Assembly (NCBI GenBank): GCA_037953625.1
Contig: CM075653.1
Location: 5,518,001 to 5,582,000, forward strand
DNA: 64,000 nucleotides
Direction of reading: 5' to 3'
DNA from: Crotalaria pallida
Lineage: Eukaryota > Streptophyta > Magnoliopsida > Fabales > Fabaceae
In this document: positions 23,521-35,280 of the stretch, one piece after another
Layout: each line of letters opens with the position of its first letter
Position numbering within the stretch: position 1 is the first letter of the stretch
Translations under genes and position numbers: made by a program
Notes under the pieces: generated by a model
Told to the model about the DNA's origin: nothing
The model's database searches: none
What the model saw: only the letters and a program-made list of their open reading frames with translations

Positions 23521-24315
23521 TATATATATATATGTTGTTTTAGCATTTTTAACATGTTTCAAGTTATTTGTCGCTTTAAGAATTTGATGGTGCATTAAAT
23601 TAATTTTTTTCAACTTTAACCTTATTTTTAAACATTTTGAAATATATGAAATATGTAATAATTAATGTAGTGTGAAGATGATATAGTAAAATTGTCTTAA
23701 TCTTCTCTTGAAAATTAAAGTATTATTAAATAACTTTTTTAATTCGCTTGAAACTATAACGTGACGGATGGATTGAAACGGAAGGAGTATTTTGAATAAA
23801 AGAATACTTGCTCAACCTTGATAGTGAACTACCTTTAGAACTTGATCGAGTAGATTTTTCCTGTAACCCCAAGCGAGCTACACTGTTGGCCAATCAGCTT
23901 GCACAAAAGCAATTTCGGTATATTCAGGATGACGTTTTTATCTATGGTGGATTCGACCTGGCTCATTTTTCCAACTTTAAATTTCGATCGTGCATTATTT
24001 AGCAAGTTTTACTTGTTTGGACTTTTGTTCGTGTTTTTTACTTATTGTTCAAGTATATTTCTCCATACTTTTGATTAGAGGACAAATTCAAATGGATAAG
24101 GTATATATATAGATCCTTGGCATCAAAAGACCAAAATCAAAAGTAGTCAAATTACAAGGACCAAAATAGTAAATACACATATTATGACGATCAAATTCCA
24201 AATTGCCCAAAGTTCGTTTGAACCAAAAATCATAAAGAAGTCATCTTGATTTCAAAGTTTAAGGTTATGAAAATCTATTGGCCAAACACACGTACATTAG
24301 TAAATTGTTAATTTA

Positions 24316-24353
<38 letters not shown>

Positions 24354-24445
24354 ATTTTTTTTCTTGATATCACAACAACAAATATGAAAGTCACAACAAA
24401 TAAATAACAATATCCCAATACAAATGTAAAAAAGAAATGAGAGTT

Positions 24446-27400
24446 TCATGCCCTAGCATCCAATGCTAGGATTGTGCTGAGGTTCATTGGGTTCATGTAT
24501 CTTTTAGAACCTGACATTATTTGCTCCACAATAAGTTTGTTTGCCTTTTCAGATGGATGGAATGGATCCCAAAATGCATACAAGTTCCTATTTGGGCATA
24601 AATTAGAAAGTGGTGTGCATAACCCAAGCCCATTGTACGGTCCTTGCCCACAACAAGCAACTTTTGATGTAGCAAATCCTGCCACACATAACAACAAATA
24701 TATTCATTCACATGTTAATTACTTGCGGTTGCAATATTGCATTTTTTATAATATATAATTTTCACAATTGAATTGTGGGTGCAATTACGGCCTCGTCAAT
24801 GTTGTTGTCTACAATATTGAGGTTAGGTTTAGTTAGTGCTAATCGCAATCGCAATTTAGAGCCTTGATTTTGTTTTTTTGTGAATGTGCAATTAAAAGAA
24901 AAAAATTAAGTTGACATATAGTTAATGAGTAAGTATACCATATGCTGCGGGGTTATTAACAAAATTATTATGCATTTCTCCTGTATTTGCAGCAATAAAA
25001 ACATTTTTGCCAATTTTCTTGTTGAGTCCTTGTAGCATGTGTAGTAGTTGAGGGTTGAATAAACTTGCAGCTCGTTGAAGTTCATCGGAACATCCCCCAT
25101 TTGTTCCACGCATGGCCAATTCTGCTGGAACACAACCTAATGGTCCAGTTCCTGTCACAAGAACTCTTCGAGCTCCCAGATCATATAGTTTCTGAAATAC
25201 ACATATAATAAGGAGGAACACATAAATGAGATTAATTTACCTAAGTAATTAAGTTCATTAATTATTATCTAAAGGTCATATCATATTCCAACTAATCCGA
25301 GTCAAGCTTAGAAGATTCACATAACCTTAAAGATGAAACATCTACCACATAAATCAATAGTGGAATTGGCATGTGTGAATGAGTTTAAATTATGACTTCC
25401 ATGGAATAATTACAAAGACGTCATTACATGAAACATTTACCCATGATTTTTGCAAATATAATACAACCATGATTTAAACAAAGGTCTTGTTAATAGATAC
25501 CTCAATAATACTAATAGTTAAAAAATATACCAAAGGAAGATATGTATTAAAAATATAAATTCACTAATTTTCAAACTGAAATTCTTCATTTTACAAGATA
25601 CCTTAAACAAAGGGTCATTGTGGAGGCTTAATTACCTGCAAGAGTTTACGGTACTCGATGATGAGAAATTTGACATAATCCGGCAATGAATATTGACGAG
25701 ACCTTGCTGAATAAGGCACCAAGTAGTAATTGTTCACGAAATCATTACCACCGACCGTGATCAAGACCAATGCTTTGTTCACGAGTGTCTTGGTTTGCGC
25801 TACTCCAATTTGAGAGGTCACTCGTTGCTGGTACTCTTGGAAATATTCAAATTGTCTATACATTCTGATTATATTTAGCTGTAAAATTAAGTCATTCCAA
25901 ATGTTAATGAATTTCGATTTTCAATCGAGACTGCATAATTTACTTTTGATAAATTGTATTAATCTCTTTGATATTTGACTTAATTACACTCGACATCCTT
26001 TTATTTCAAGGGAGTTACTAACATGCAACCTAAAATTGGATGGTTGTTATGCAATCTTTTAGTAAACTAATAAAAAGTTGACATCTAAGACATGTGTGTC
26101 ATGTCATTCCTTGAAATAGTGATTTATAATTTTTACAATTTAATCCAACATAAAAAGTAAATTAATTTAATTTAGTCATTTGTACCTATTAGCAAATTAT
26201 AACATAGATTAAAACAACTGGTGATTATAACATCAGGTGTTAAATTAATTTGCTAATAGGTACAAAGGACTAAATTAAATTAATTTTTTTATGTTGGACT
26301 AAATTGTAAAAATTATAAATCACTACTACAAGGAATGACATGACATACATATCTTAGGTATCAACTTATTAATTTACTAAAAAGTTGCATAACAATCATT
26401 CTATTTTAGGTTGCATGTTAGAAATTTCCTTATTTCAAAAGTCATTATAGTTTCTCTTGAGAATGAGCTTAAGTTATTATTACACTTGCTTTCCCCCAAA
26501 GGAGGGTACATATTGTAGAGTTGGCAAAATGGCCTAACTTGATCGGCTAAGCTAAATGAATGACATGCTTGACTTGTGAAATATAGGCTAACATGTGTAT
26601 GTATATATATTATTATTACTTCCTTGGACCAGGCTTGACACGAACTTGATAGAAAGCTCCAGGGCAACACGACCGAACCACAAAACATTCATCCATCAAT
26701 TGTGAAGATAGGCCCGACACGAGATTTAAACATTCGATCAATTTTTATGGCCTACTTTTTTGACCTCTTGTTTAATTAGTTAATCCCCTTGTTTAAAAGA
26801 AAATTTCATAATATCCTTACAAATTTTCAATAAACCCAAAAGACCCCTTTTTTATTTAGTTTATTATCCCCCAAAAAAAAAGGAAAAAAAAATTTTGTCA
26901 GACATATAATCAAACACATTGTAAACATCTTAATTTCACATAGACAACAGTTAAAAACCACTTGATCACACACTTTATATCAATTTCTCTGGAAAAAAAA
27001 CAGAGCCTTTAGCAGCGTGGAGTTCACACACTTTATACAATTATGCCTTTAGCAGCATGGAGAACTTTGCCTCTTTGAATTTTGCCTTCTCGCTGGAGTG
27101 AACTATGTTTAAAATGTTGCCTTTAGCAGCGTGGAGTGAACTATGTTTAAAATGTTGCCTTCTCGCTTTGCCTCCAGCGAGAAGGAAAAAAATACATTCT
27201 CGCTTTGCCTTCAGCGAGAAGGAAAAAAAAGAAAAAAAAATATAACTCGCTGAGGTTCCAGCGAGCTACACAAATTTTACGCTTTCGTTGGGACCTCAGC
27301 GAGAAGTCAAAAAAAATAAAAAATAAAATAAGGTTAATAGAGTCTTAAAAAAAAAAGGGTTAACTAAGGGGTAGGTCAAAAAAGTAATTCCCATTTTTAT

Positions 27401-27722
27401 TCTATTTTGATCTTGGGTTTTTTCGATTTGGTCATGATCGTGCCCGAAAGAGCCTATTGGAACCCCTATTGGAACCCAAATAGGCCAAGCCAAACTTGAT
27501 GGAATAATGGCCGATTTTGATAGTTCTAACATAGGTGATTGAAATTAATATTTTTCCCCAATGTTGAGAGGTGAGGGAAACTTTTTTAAAATGAGTAATT
27601 GATTAGATTGGTTCTGACTTTGTAAGCGTTGGTCAAGTAGTTTTTGATTTTATTGAAATAGCAATTTAGTTCCTGAAATAGGAAAACGTCGATCAAATTA
27701 GTCTTTGTCATCACTATCGTAT

Positions 27723-27759
<37 letters not shown>

Positions 27760-29217
27760 CTTTAAAATGAGATAAAGAGGGATGTGTGTAAATTAAAATG
27801 CTATCTCAGGGACTAAAATGTTATGTCGATAAAGTCAGGGACTAACTTGACAGACGTCTACAAAGTCAGGAACCAATCTAACTAATTATTCTTTTTAAAA
27901 TAATCAATAAAGTGCAATTTCTCCTTTTTTTTTTTTTAATTCCCACCCGCCCCCATATGAATGTAAACTTTTGAGCTGACATTTTATTCATGCAAATATA
28001 GAACTTAGGTGGATATGTATGTTAGGATTCAGGAGCCAAAACTGGAGAGATTTGCATCTAATTATGCAGTCGTGGACTTACAAACTGAGCTCCTGTGTCA
28101 TTAAGGATGCCGATTCCAGCTGAAGCAAAATTGGCACCGATTAGAAGCTTGTCTCCTCTTAGCTGTGGACTCAAGTATGGCAACACGGACTCAGCCCCAA
28201 GTTTTTGACCTGATAATCAATGCAACTAGTTAAAATTACCACTTATATACCTATCGAAGAAGACAATTGCATGCATGGCTAATTAATTTTTTTTAAAGTT
28301 TTTGTACTTGATTAATGATATGTTACGCTCATATTAAAAAATGTTTAAATAGCATAAGGATCTCCCTCTGGTCCTATACATAGGGCACCTTCTAGAAGAA
28401 ATTTTTGGTCCTATATATATGACACTTTATATTTCCTATGCATCATTAATTGTTTTTTCTTTTTTTTGCTCTTATTAAATACTTTGACTAACTATGTTTT
28501 TTTGTTGTACATTAATGAATGTGAGCTTTCCAAGTAAAGTGGAAGGGGGTAAAATTCTAATATTATAATATATTCTCTTAGAATTCGCAAAACTAACCAC
28601 TCTCCTTGATATGTGTAATTCAGTTAAGTATGCTCTATAATAAAGACCGGATGTAGTAATATATTTTAACTAAAATACTCTATTTAATTATAAGTTTGTG
28701 TATCTTATATTGAAAAGAGATTAAGAAATTAATTATAAAAAAGAAAATGTTATGATTAAAAGAATAGTTGAATAATGAAATATAAATGAACGTTGAGTTA
28801 CTAAAATAATATAGCAATATATAAGAAAAAATAAACCGTATAAGATAAAATAAACGGGTTACAAGAACATAACTTAGGTAAGAGATTGATTAAAACACAA
28901 GGGATGAGAAGAAAAGCACTAATCTAGCTAGCAATTATTAGTAGTGTATAGAAAAACGACACTTAACTAATAAGGTCAGGAATGTTGAGGCCATTGGAGA
29001 ACCGACCAGTTGGTCTGCGAGTTGGATAATCAATTCCATAAGGAGGGGAATCAGCACGTGCCGTAGTGGCCAAGTAATTGTTGTTGCCACTATCAACAAG
29101 TGAATCTCCAAACACAAAGAAAGCCCTTGCTTCAGCTCCTTGGACAATGACCCCAACCACTAAAAGCACACCAAAAGTTAGAACAAAAATATTTGAGGAA
29201 AATAATGCCATTGTCAT
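24446..29217 (-). CDS. GDSL esterase/lipase, copy A (complete, 5 exons, 368 aa)
   Basis: Predicted secreted SGNH-fold serine hydrolase acting on ester/lipid substrates in the cell wall or apoplast; the substrate is unknown. Exons: 28968-29217, 28082-28209, 25636-25878, 24939-25191, 24446-24678; all GT-AG, total 1107 nt. The hydrophobic N-terminus (about residues 5-26, then GAEA) is a signal peptide. Block I is FFVFGDSLVDSGNNNYL with nucleophile Ser39. Block II is GANFASAGIGI (about Gly115), block III is GGNDFVNNYY with Asn171, and block V is DPFHPSE with Asp329 and His332. All catalytic positions are intact. Closest by memory to the LTL1/At5g18430-type subfamily. Intron 2 (2.2 kb) holds two transposons. 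There is a TATA box 54 bp upstream of the ATG. Confidence 0.95.
26010..26429. mobile_element. 420-bp foldback MITE with 9-bp duplication
   Basis: Nearly the whole element is an inverted repeat: GGGAGTTACTAACATGCAAC at the left, mirrored by GTTGCATGTTAGAAATTTCC-like sequence at the right, with inner arms mirrored to a short loop near 26200-26240. TTATTTCAA flanks both sides (26001-26009 and 26430-26438). The 9-bp duplication and GGG start suggest Mutator-type mobilisation. It lies in intron 2 of GDSL copy A. Confidence 0.82.
26749..27392. mobile_element. 644-bp TIR element with CTCGCT/AGCGAG word repeats
   Basis: The left end GGCCTACTTTTTTGACC and the right end GGTCAAAAAAGTAATTCCC are imperfect inverses, flanked by ATTTTTAT on both sides (26741-26748 and 27393-27400). 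The interior (about 27000-27310) is full of repeated GCCTTTAGCAGCGTGGAG, CTTCTCGCT and CAGCGAGAAGG words in both orientations. Architecture matches the elements at 22207-23347 and 32621-33396. No protein is recognised. Confidence 0.75.
27596..27893. mobile_element. About 300-bp TIR element with central TA microsatellite
   Basis: AATTGATTAGATTGGTTC and CTGACTTTGTA at the left are mirrored by TACAAAGTCAG and GAACCAATCTAACTAATT at the right. A (TA)n tract sits in the middle (27726-27757). Non-coding, in intron 2 of GDSL copy A. Ends are approximate. Confidence 0.6.
28362..28655. mobile_element. Degenerate Stowaway-like MITE
   Basis: CTCCCTCTGGTCCTATACAT at the left is imperfectly mirrored by AATAAAGACCGGATGTAG at the right. 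It lies in intron 1 of GDSL copy A. It is more diverged than the copy at 12555-12825. Confidence 0.5.
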
Positions 29218-29270
29218 TCATGAGTTGAAAAGAACCTTTCAATGTGTATTTAGATGAAAGAATTCGAGGC

Positions 29271-29278
29271 TTTTTATA
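29271..29278 (-). promoter_or_regulatory. TATA box of GDSL copy A
   Basis: TATAAAAA on the minus strand (within TATAAAAAGCC), ending 54 bp upstream of the ATG at 29217, leaves room for a short 5' UTR. This is position and motif only; the transcription start is not known. Confidence 0.6.
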
Positions 29279-32200
29279 GCAAAAATAAAAGAAAATATCA
29301 ATTTTATTTGGCAGGTTTCATTATAGCCAATAGCTTAATACCTTATATTTGGGGGCATTGGCAACTGGAACTCAACTTTTAGGTGGTCCTTTGTAACCAA
29401 ATTTGAATGAATCCAGTTATTATTATAGTACTAGTTTAGTTTCAACTTATAAAAGTGCACGTCATGTGACTAGTGTAAATTAAATGACACGAGCTGGATG
29501 CATAGATAACCTGTAGAAATTATTTCCACCGCCCAAATGCCATTAAAATTCGAAAAAGACGAAGCAAATAATCATCACACAATACTGCTTACAAAAAAAC
29601 TGATCATACAATATTCAAACAATTACTACATTAATTTAGCATATATATATATATATATATATATATGACTTATTTAATGGACAATTATAAAAATACGATA
29701 TAAGAGTTTGATGAACCAACGTTATAGGATAGTGTTATCTTAATGATCTATCATGTCATGTTTGCATGGTATTTTTTTAATCATATAGAAGGAATAGAAT
29801 TATAAATGACTAGGAGTAGGACAATGTAGTTTCCCCCTCATATCTTAACACTAACACTTCTGTCGTCACCATCATCATCGCACTACCGTCGTCACCTCTT
29901 TATCAATGTCAACGTTAACTAGTATACATCAAACACTATTACGATATGATAAAAAAATATCTCACTTATATCATACCATGTCTGTATCATATCTTAACCA
30001 TCAGACGAGCCCATATTATAAAGTAGTGAATCATAGTAGAACCATTCATTCAGAGTTGGTAATAAGTCGAGTAGCTCGAAATTAGTCCTAGACTTACTTG
30101 TTAATTAGTTCAATAAACTCAATACACGAATTAAATGAGATGAACTAGAGCTAAAAATTGAGCTTGCTAAATTAATGAGCTGAACTTGAGTCAAGTATAA
30201 TTCGACTAGTTAAGTTTATAAACCAGCTCAATAATATATTATGCATAATAATAATAATAAAACATTTTAGATTATATAATTTGTATGTGCCTAATTTTGA
30301 ACTATCTATCATATGAGATTATAAAAATCAAGGTGAAAACTCTACGTAATGTATTTAGAAATAAACATAATTAATATTCGAGTTAACCAAACATACCAAA
30401 TCGAGCTAATGAGTCAAGATGAAAGGTCGTGAACTCAACGGAGTCGAATTTGGGATAAAAAATTAATTTGTCTCAAACTCAAGTCAAGTTTCAAGTTACA
30501 TTATCTGTTATTGAGCCGAGCTAGATTGGGTCCAGTTTGATCGAGTTAGCTGGACTCATTTCCAATCCTACTATTGGTTTTGAGTTAATTCACATGGTCA
30601 TGTAAAGTGACGAACCTATTCACTAGCTAGTGAGGGCAATTGCCCTCACTAAGTTTTGGCATTTTTTTTTATATATACATACATAATATATAGGTGCTCA
30701 AAATTTAGGCTTTAAGTTAAATAAAAATATACAGGCTTATCAAGAATTATAGCCCAAAAATCTTCCTTATAAAATTAAGATTTGGGGTTATTTTTAAAAA
30801 TGAAGGATTGAGTTCATTTTTTATTGCTTATTGCTTTGTATAATGTACCAATTTGATTTTGATGGTTCATTGTGGATTGGACTTGTGGTAATTTTTAATA
30901 TTGATTTTAGTGTTTAGGCTTCTAACAATGTAAAAATATCGATGGTTCATTTTTTGATAGTGTTAAAAATGAGAAAATTATTCAGAATTTCCACAATATG
31001 AAAACTCGTAGACAATAATTATGAGAATTTGTATGAATATTTATTTATTTTGAAATTTCAATATTGCAATGCAAGTTCCTATATATTTTTAATGTCATTG
31101 ATTTATATATGTCGCCCTCACATTCAAAAATTCTTGGGTTCGTCCCTGAATTCATGTACCAAGTATTAAGGTTTGAGTATTTATATGATCGATCAGAAGT
31201 GGAAAGGATTTCGATTGCAATGGTCCAGGTTTTTTAGGGAATATATATGTTTTTTAGGGAATATATGTTGAGGATGATTTCAAATGGCTTTTTTTTTTTT
31301 GTGAAATTTATTTGATTATGACCTTTAAGAAATATTGGTTTAAATATTTAAATTTTTTTATAGCCAAAGTTTTGTTTTTAAATTTTTTTTATGAGAATAG
31401 GGGAAGAGAAATTAAATCCACCGACAAATGGTGGTGCTCAGGATCGAACCCGAAACTTCCAACTTTTAAACCTTAATACTTGGTACATGACCATGTGGGT
31501 TACGCTCACTTATAATTCTTGATTTTTTTTTAAATTAGTCTTTACATTTTATTGTTTTGGGTTTTGGTCTCTTTTTTCCTTTCCATTTTGATTTTAGTCT
31601 CCGACATCAACTATGATTTAGGATAATGCAACTCGGTTTTGATTTTGATCCCCATATTTTAATTTATCCGAAAGTTTTAGTCATTGTTTTTTTGTTTCTG
31701 TTTTGGTTTTGATCCCTAGCTATCTCGTTATGTTAAGTCACCCTTTTCATCCATAGTTCACGACGAGGTAAAAACCAAAATAAAATGAAAAAGCAAGAAT
31801 CAAAACCGAAAAAAATAAAATATATGGACTAATTTTAAAATATCAACATTCATATGTACCAATTTAATATTTAAACCATAAATATAAATTCAAAACTTGC
31901 TCGTTTTGGTAGAAATGGGAATAGGTATATTTATTCACTTCCCAAGAGTAAGCAAAAGGGCTCGATTAACAAAAGTAAGGTGAGTCCGAGGGCAGGTAAA
32001 TGACCTTTAGGCATAAACACCAATATATGGATAAAATATTAATTTAGTTCATGATGTTTTTTTATTGTATCAACTTAGTCTTTGATGTTTTATAAACACG
32101 TATTTCGTCTCTCAAAATTTTTGGATACATCAATTTGGTCCCTCAAGATTTTCTTATATACCAACTTGGTCCCTCATATTTTAATAATCAAATTGGTACA

Positions 32201-32612
32201 TCTGAAATTTGAAGGATGATCAAGTTGGTATATCTGAAAATCATCATAAGCATTAACTGCGTATTTAAAAAAAAATTTCAGAGATTAAGTTTATACTATA
32301 AAAAAATATTATGGAATAAATTGGTACTTCATTTTAAATATAAAAAGCTTTTTTCAATCAAACTAATGAGCGAAGATGAAAATTGTTTTAATTTTTGGTA
32401 CATCAAATTACAACATAATTGTGGAAAGACGAAAATATAGCATCTTTGCCGTGACGGTGGTTGGATTAAAGACCATAAGTTTTGGTTATGGGTTTGCTGG
32501 AATCCTACTGCAGTCAGTTTATTTATCTCCAATAGCAACAATCAAGTTATCACTTGTTTGGAAAATTGGTTTTTGGCTTCAGAAACAACTTATATCACTT
32601 TTGTTCATGGTT
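29279..32612. other. Intergenic spacer, repeats only
   Basis: No gene is supported. Contents: a TA microsatellite (29641-29667); a region of repeated CGAGT/AGCTCG words (about 30050-30570) with weakly inverted ends; a probable hAT-like element (30603-31152); a SINE-like minus-strand fragment (about 31380-31500) with GGTTCGATCC as B box; and fragments of 'TTTGGTCCCT' repeats (about 31540-31860 and 32040-32240). Confidence 0.55.
30603..31152. mobile_element. Possible hAT-type non-autonomous element
   Basis: AGTGACGAACC near 30608 and GGTTCGTCCCTGA near 31138-31151 form a short inverted terminus resembling CAGGGACGAACC. TCATGTA occurs just outside both ends. The interior mentions GCCCTCACT / CGCCCTCAC, also inverted. 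Non-coding; the duplication is imperfect, so confidence is low. Confidence 0.4.
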
Positions 32613-32620
32613 TAAACTAT

Positions 32621-33396
32621 GGGAATTGCTTTTTGGCCCTATGAATGACTTTTTGGCTCCCATTTCAAATTTTCATGGATCAAAATACCCTGTGTTAACA
32701 TTTTCGGTTCTATAAAACCGGAAAAATTTTTCCGGTTTTACTAAACCGGAATCAATTTAAACACTATTACGGTTTTGCTGAACCAGAAATATGCCGACTT
32801 TGTAGTACTACAGAACCGGAAATATATATTGCAGGCACGTCAATAGAAGATGCTCCAAGGAAAATCAGTGGAGTTCACAATCCACTTTTGAGAAGAGAAA
32901 AAACGCTTATGTAACCAAACCCTCCTCCTTAGATCTTCATGGCATTGAACAGATCCATCATCAAAAAGCCAATTCGATCTCCAGCAATGTAAGAGGGACC
33001 TGCTGATGATGAGTCTGGTCCATGTTTGTTTTATTAAAATTCCTTTGATCTTGGAAGAAACCAGCAGCCTTATTCATTGTTGTGAAGTTGTTGTTGTTGT
33101 TGATCTCTTCAACAACAGATTTGGAGGAGTTACGAAAGTTCAATAAGGAGTCAAAAGCATGATCTGATGTACATTCAATAATTCTGATTGTGCTATACCG
33201 GAAGTATTCCGGTTTAATTATACCAGAAGTCTTCCGGTTCAGGAAAACTGTGATTTTTTCCGGTTCAGCAAAACCGAAAAGACTTTTTCCGGGGTTTCAT
33301 AGAACCGAAAATGTTAACACTGTTAAGGGTATTTTGGTCCATGAAAATTTGAAATGGGGGTCAAAAAGTCAATCATGGGACCAAAAAGCAATTTCC
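32621..33396. mobile_element. 776-bp TIR element with AACCGG word repeats and a gene-like insert
   Basis: Ends GGGAATTGCTTTTTGGCCC and GGGACCAAAAAGCAATTTCC, flanked by TAAACTAT on both sides (32613-32620 and 33397-33404). Long mirrored arms (TTTCAAATTTTCATGGATC / GGTCCATGAAAATTTGAAA; GTTAACATTTTCGGTTCTAT / its inverse) lead into repeated AAACCGGAA / TTCCGGTTT words. A unique centre (about 32830-33185) has an open frame on the minus strand. No transposase. Same architecture as 22207-23347. Confidence 0.8.
32961..33185 (-). pseudogene. Unidentified captured gene fragment
   Basis: Between the arms of the element at 32621-33396 the minus strand is open for about 75 codons. It includes DHAFDSLLNFRNSSKSVVEE, a run of five Asn, and TNMDQTHHQQVPLTLLEIEL, then a stop. 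The composition (polar, Asn/Gln-rich, no CG-rich words) differs sharply from the arms, so it looks like captured host coding sequence. I do not recognise the family. Confidence 0.4.
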
Positions 33397-33404
33397 TAAA
33401 CTAT

Positions 33405-35166
33405 ATACAAGACAGGTCTGAAATGTGGAATAGTATCAATAATTCCAGCCAGAATTGTAATTCTCCTTGGCTTATGATCGATGACAGGGGATTTCAAAAG
33501 TATACTCCATCCTAATGATAATTTGGGGGGTCATGTGGTGGTAATGCTGAAATTATTTATTGTACTTGTGGTTCAAGGTTGTAGGAACTAAAAAAAATAT
33601 ATATATTTATTCATTTCATATATACTACAAATGTAGTATCCCATACATGTTCTCTTTCTTAACGACAAAAAGAGTCTATATGAGTGGTACTCTATATCAT
33701 ACTCTTTCTTTCTCGAGGAGTCAATTCTAGGTGATCATCTTTATCTATTTCAAATGCCCAGCACTAAGTATCCTTTTCTCTCCTTAGTGTCCCACTTGCA
33801 CTAGTCTTTCTTGATAGAACCATTCTTGAGTACTATCCTACTATGCAAGCCTTGCTTGCTTTTCTAACTAGTAACACTCTTTCTAATATTACATGGGCAC
33901 ATCTTAAACTAGTCCATGACTAGCCTATATATCGGCTTCAAAATACATGGAATTCTTAATTGATAATTAAAAAAAGTCTACAAGTGGTATTTAAATTGGA
34001 TTTGAACTATGAAGCAATAGACAAATTGGATTTGAACTCTTCTACATAAATTTTGAAGTGCGACATCATATTTTAACTTCTCAAAATTGAAGACATACAT
34101 AAAATTGATTCAAGGTGATAAACAACTTATAGATTATTTTAATATGAAGTTTGGTTTAAGGTATTAAAAAGTTACTTGGAGCAATCATATGGAAGGGAAT
34201 CATGTACATAAGATGATTAAAAAAACATAAAAGCCTCAAACATCCTCTCATGAGTCTAAACATAAACCTCTTTTATGATATTCATTCTAGACAACGTGAA
34301 GCCTGGATGCAACTTAATAATGACGACAGTCTACTTCAACAAGGCCTCACAAACAGGCGTTGATTGCAACTTGAAGCTTAAGAAGCTTATAATCATCTAT
34401 CATGAAGAATTATCAAGTTCAACTTCAAATTGGTGGTTTCTTAGATGAAAATCAAGAATAATTATTTCCATATCCTATATAGAAGATTATATCATATTTT
34501 CGGATCTAGAGTTTTCAAGAAGAAGAAAGAAATTTAGAAAGACATATTTTTGAAGAACACAAAGGGTTTTTATTTATGTTGTAGCTTTTTCTCCTTTCAA
34601 TACAAGTGTTTCTCTTATATATAGGGAGAAGCTGATCATGCTACTAGTACATAGAGTAGTACTAGAATACAACATTTATTCTACGGGGAGATTTTTCAGA
34701 AACTTCACTTCTACGTAGCAACTTAAACTTAGTACAAGTCATATTTTCACTATTACATGCAACATTATTTAGTAGACAAGCATATTTGACATGATAATAA
34801 CATGACTATGGCATAGAAATTTAATGACATGACATAAAATATTACTATTCATGACTTTGACATGACTATGACATATCTTTTATTTTTGTCTAGAATATTA
34901 CTATTCATGACTTTGACATGATTATGACATGTTTTTTATTTTTGTCTCCATATTTTTTATTTGATGATCGGTTCATGTCTAGAGATCGAGTTTCCTCGGG
35001 CAAAGAGCTAAAAGTCTAAAACTCAATGGATTCAGTCTGGAGACTTAAATTCTATATATTTCTTTAGTTGTAGTATTAGAGAAAGACGCCACATGAATCA
35101 GATCACTGCAATTATGAATCCTAGAGGTGATTGATTTCATGAACCTGCGGATATTATTGATGATGC

Positions 35167-35169
<3 letters not shown>
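33405..35169. other. Intergenic spacer, no gene recognised
   Basis: The sequence has frequent stops in all frames. Around 34760-34930 a short direct repeat (TATTACTATTCATGACTTTG and GACATGACTATGACAT) occurs two to three times. Around 34080-34330 short open segments with no recognised similarity occur and may be a decayed gene or transposon. Confidence 0.4.

Positions 35170-35226
<57 letters not shown>
35170..35226. repeat. (TA)n microsatellite, 57 bp
   Basis: An uninterrupted TA tract followed by AAATAAATAAATAAA. Other TA tracts of 25-35 bp lie near 21210, 22165, 24320, 27727, 29641 and 63759. Confidence 0.95.
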
Positions 35227-35236
<10 letters not shown>

Positions 35237-35280
35237 TAAAAGAAAAAACTTCATTCCAAAGACTAGAAGCACAAGAAATA

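Noticed and set aside
23808..24002. 64-codon plus-strand frame (LANQLAQKQFRYIQDD...)
   Set aside because: Composition looks somewhat protein-like, but I do not recognise any family, it lies just downstream of GDSL copy A, and there is no promoter or splice evidence. Possibly a small repeat or gene relic; not called.
35045..35272. 75-codon frame with an (IY)n run
   Set aside because: Translation of the TA microsatellite.
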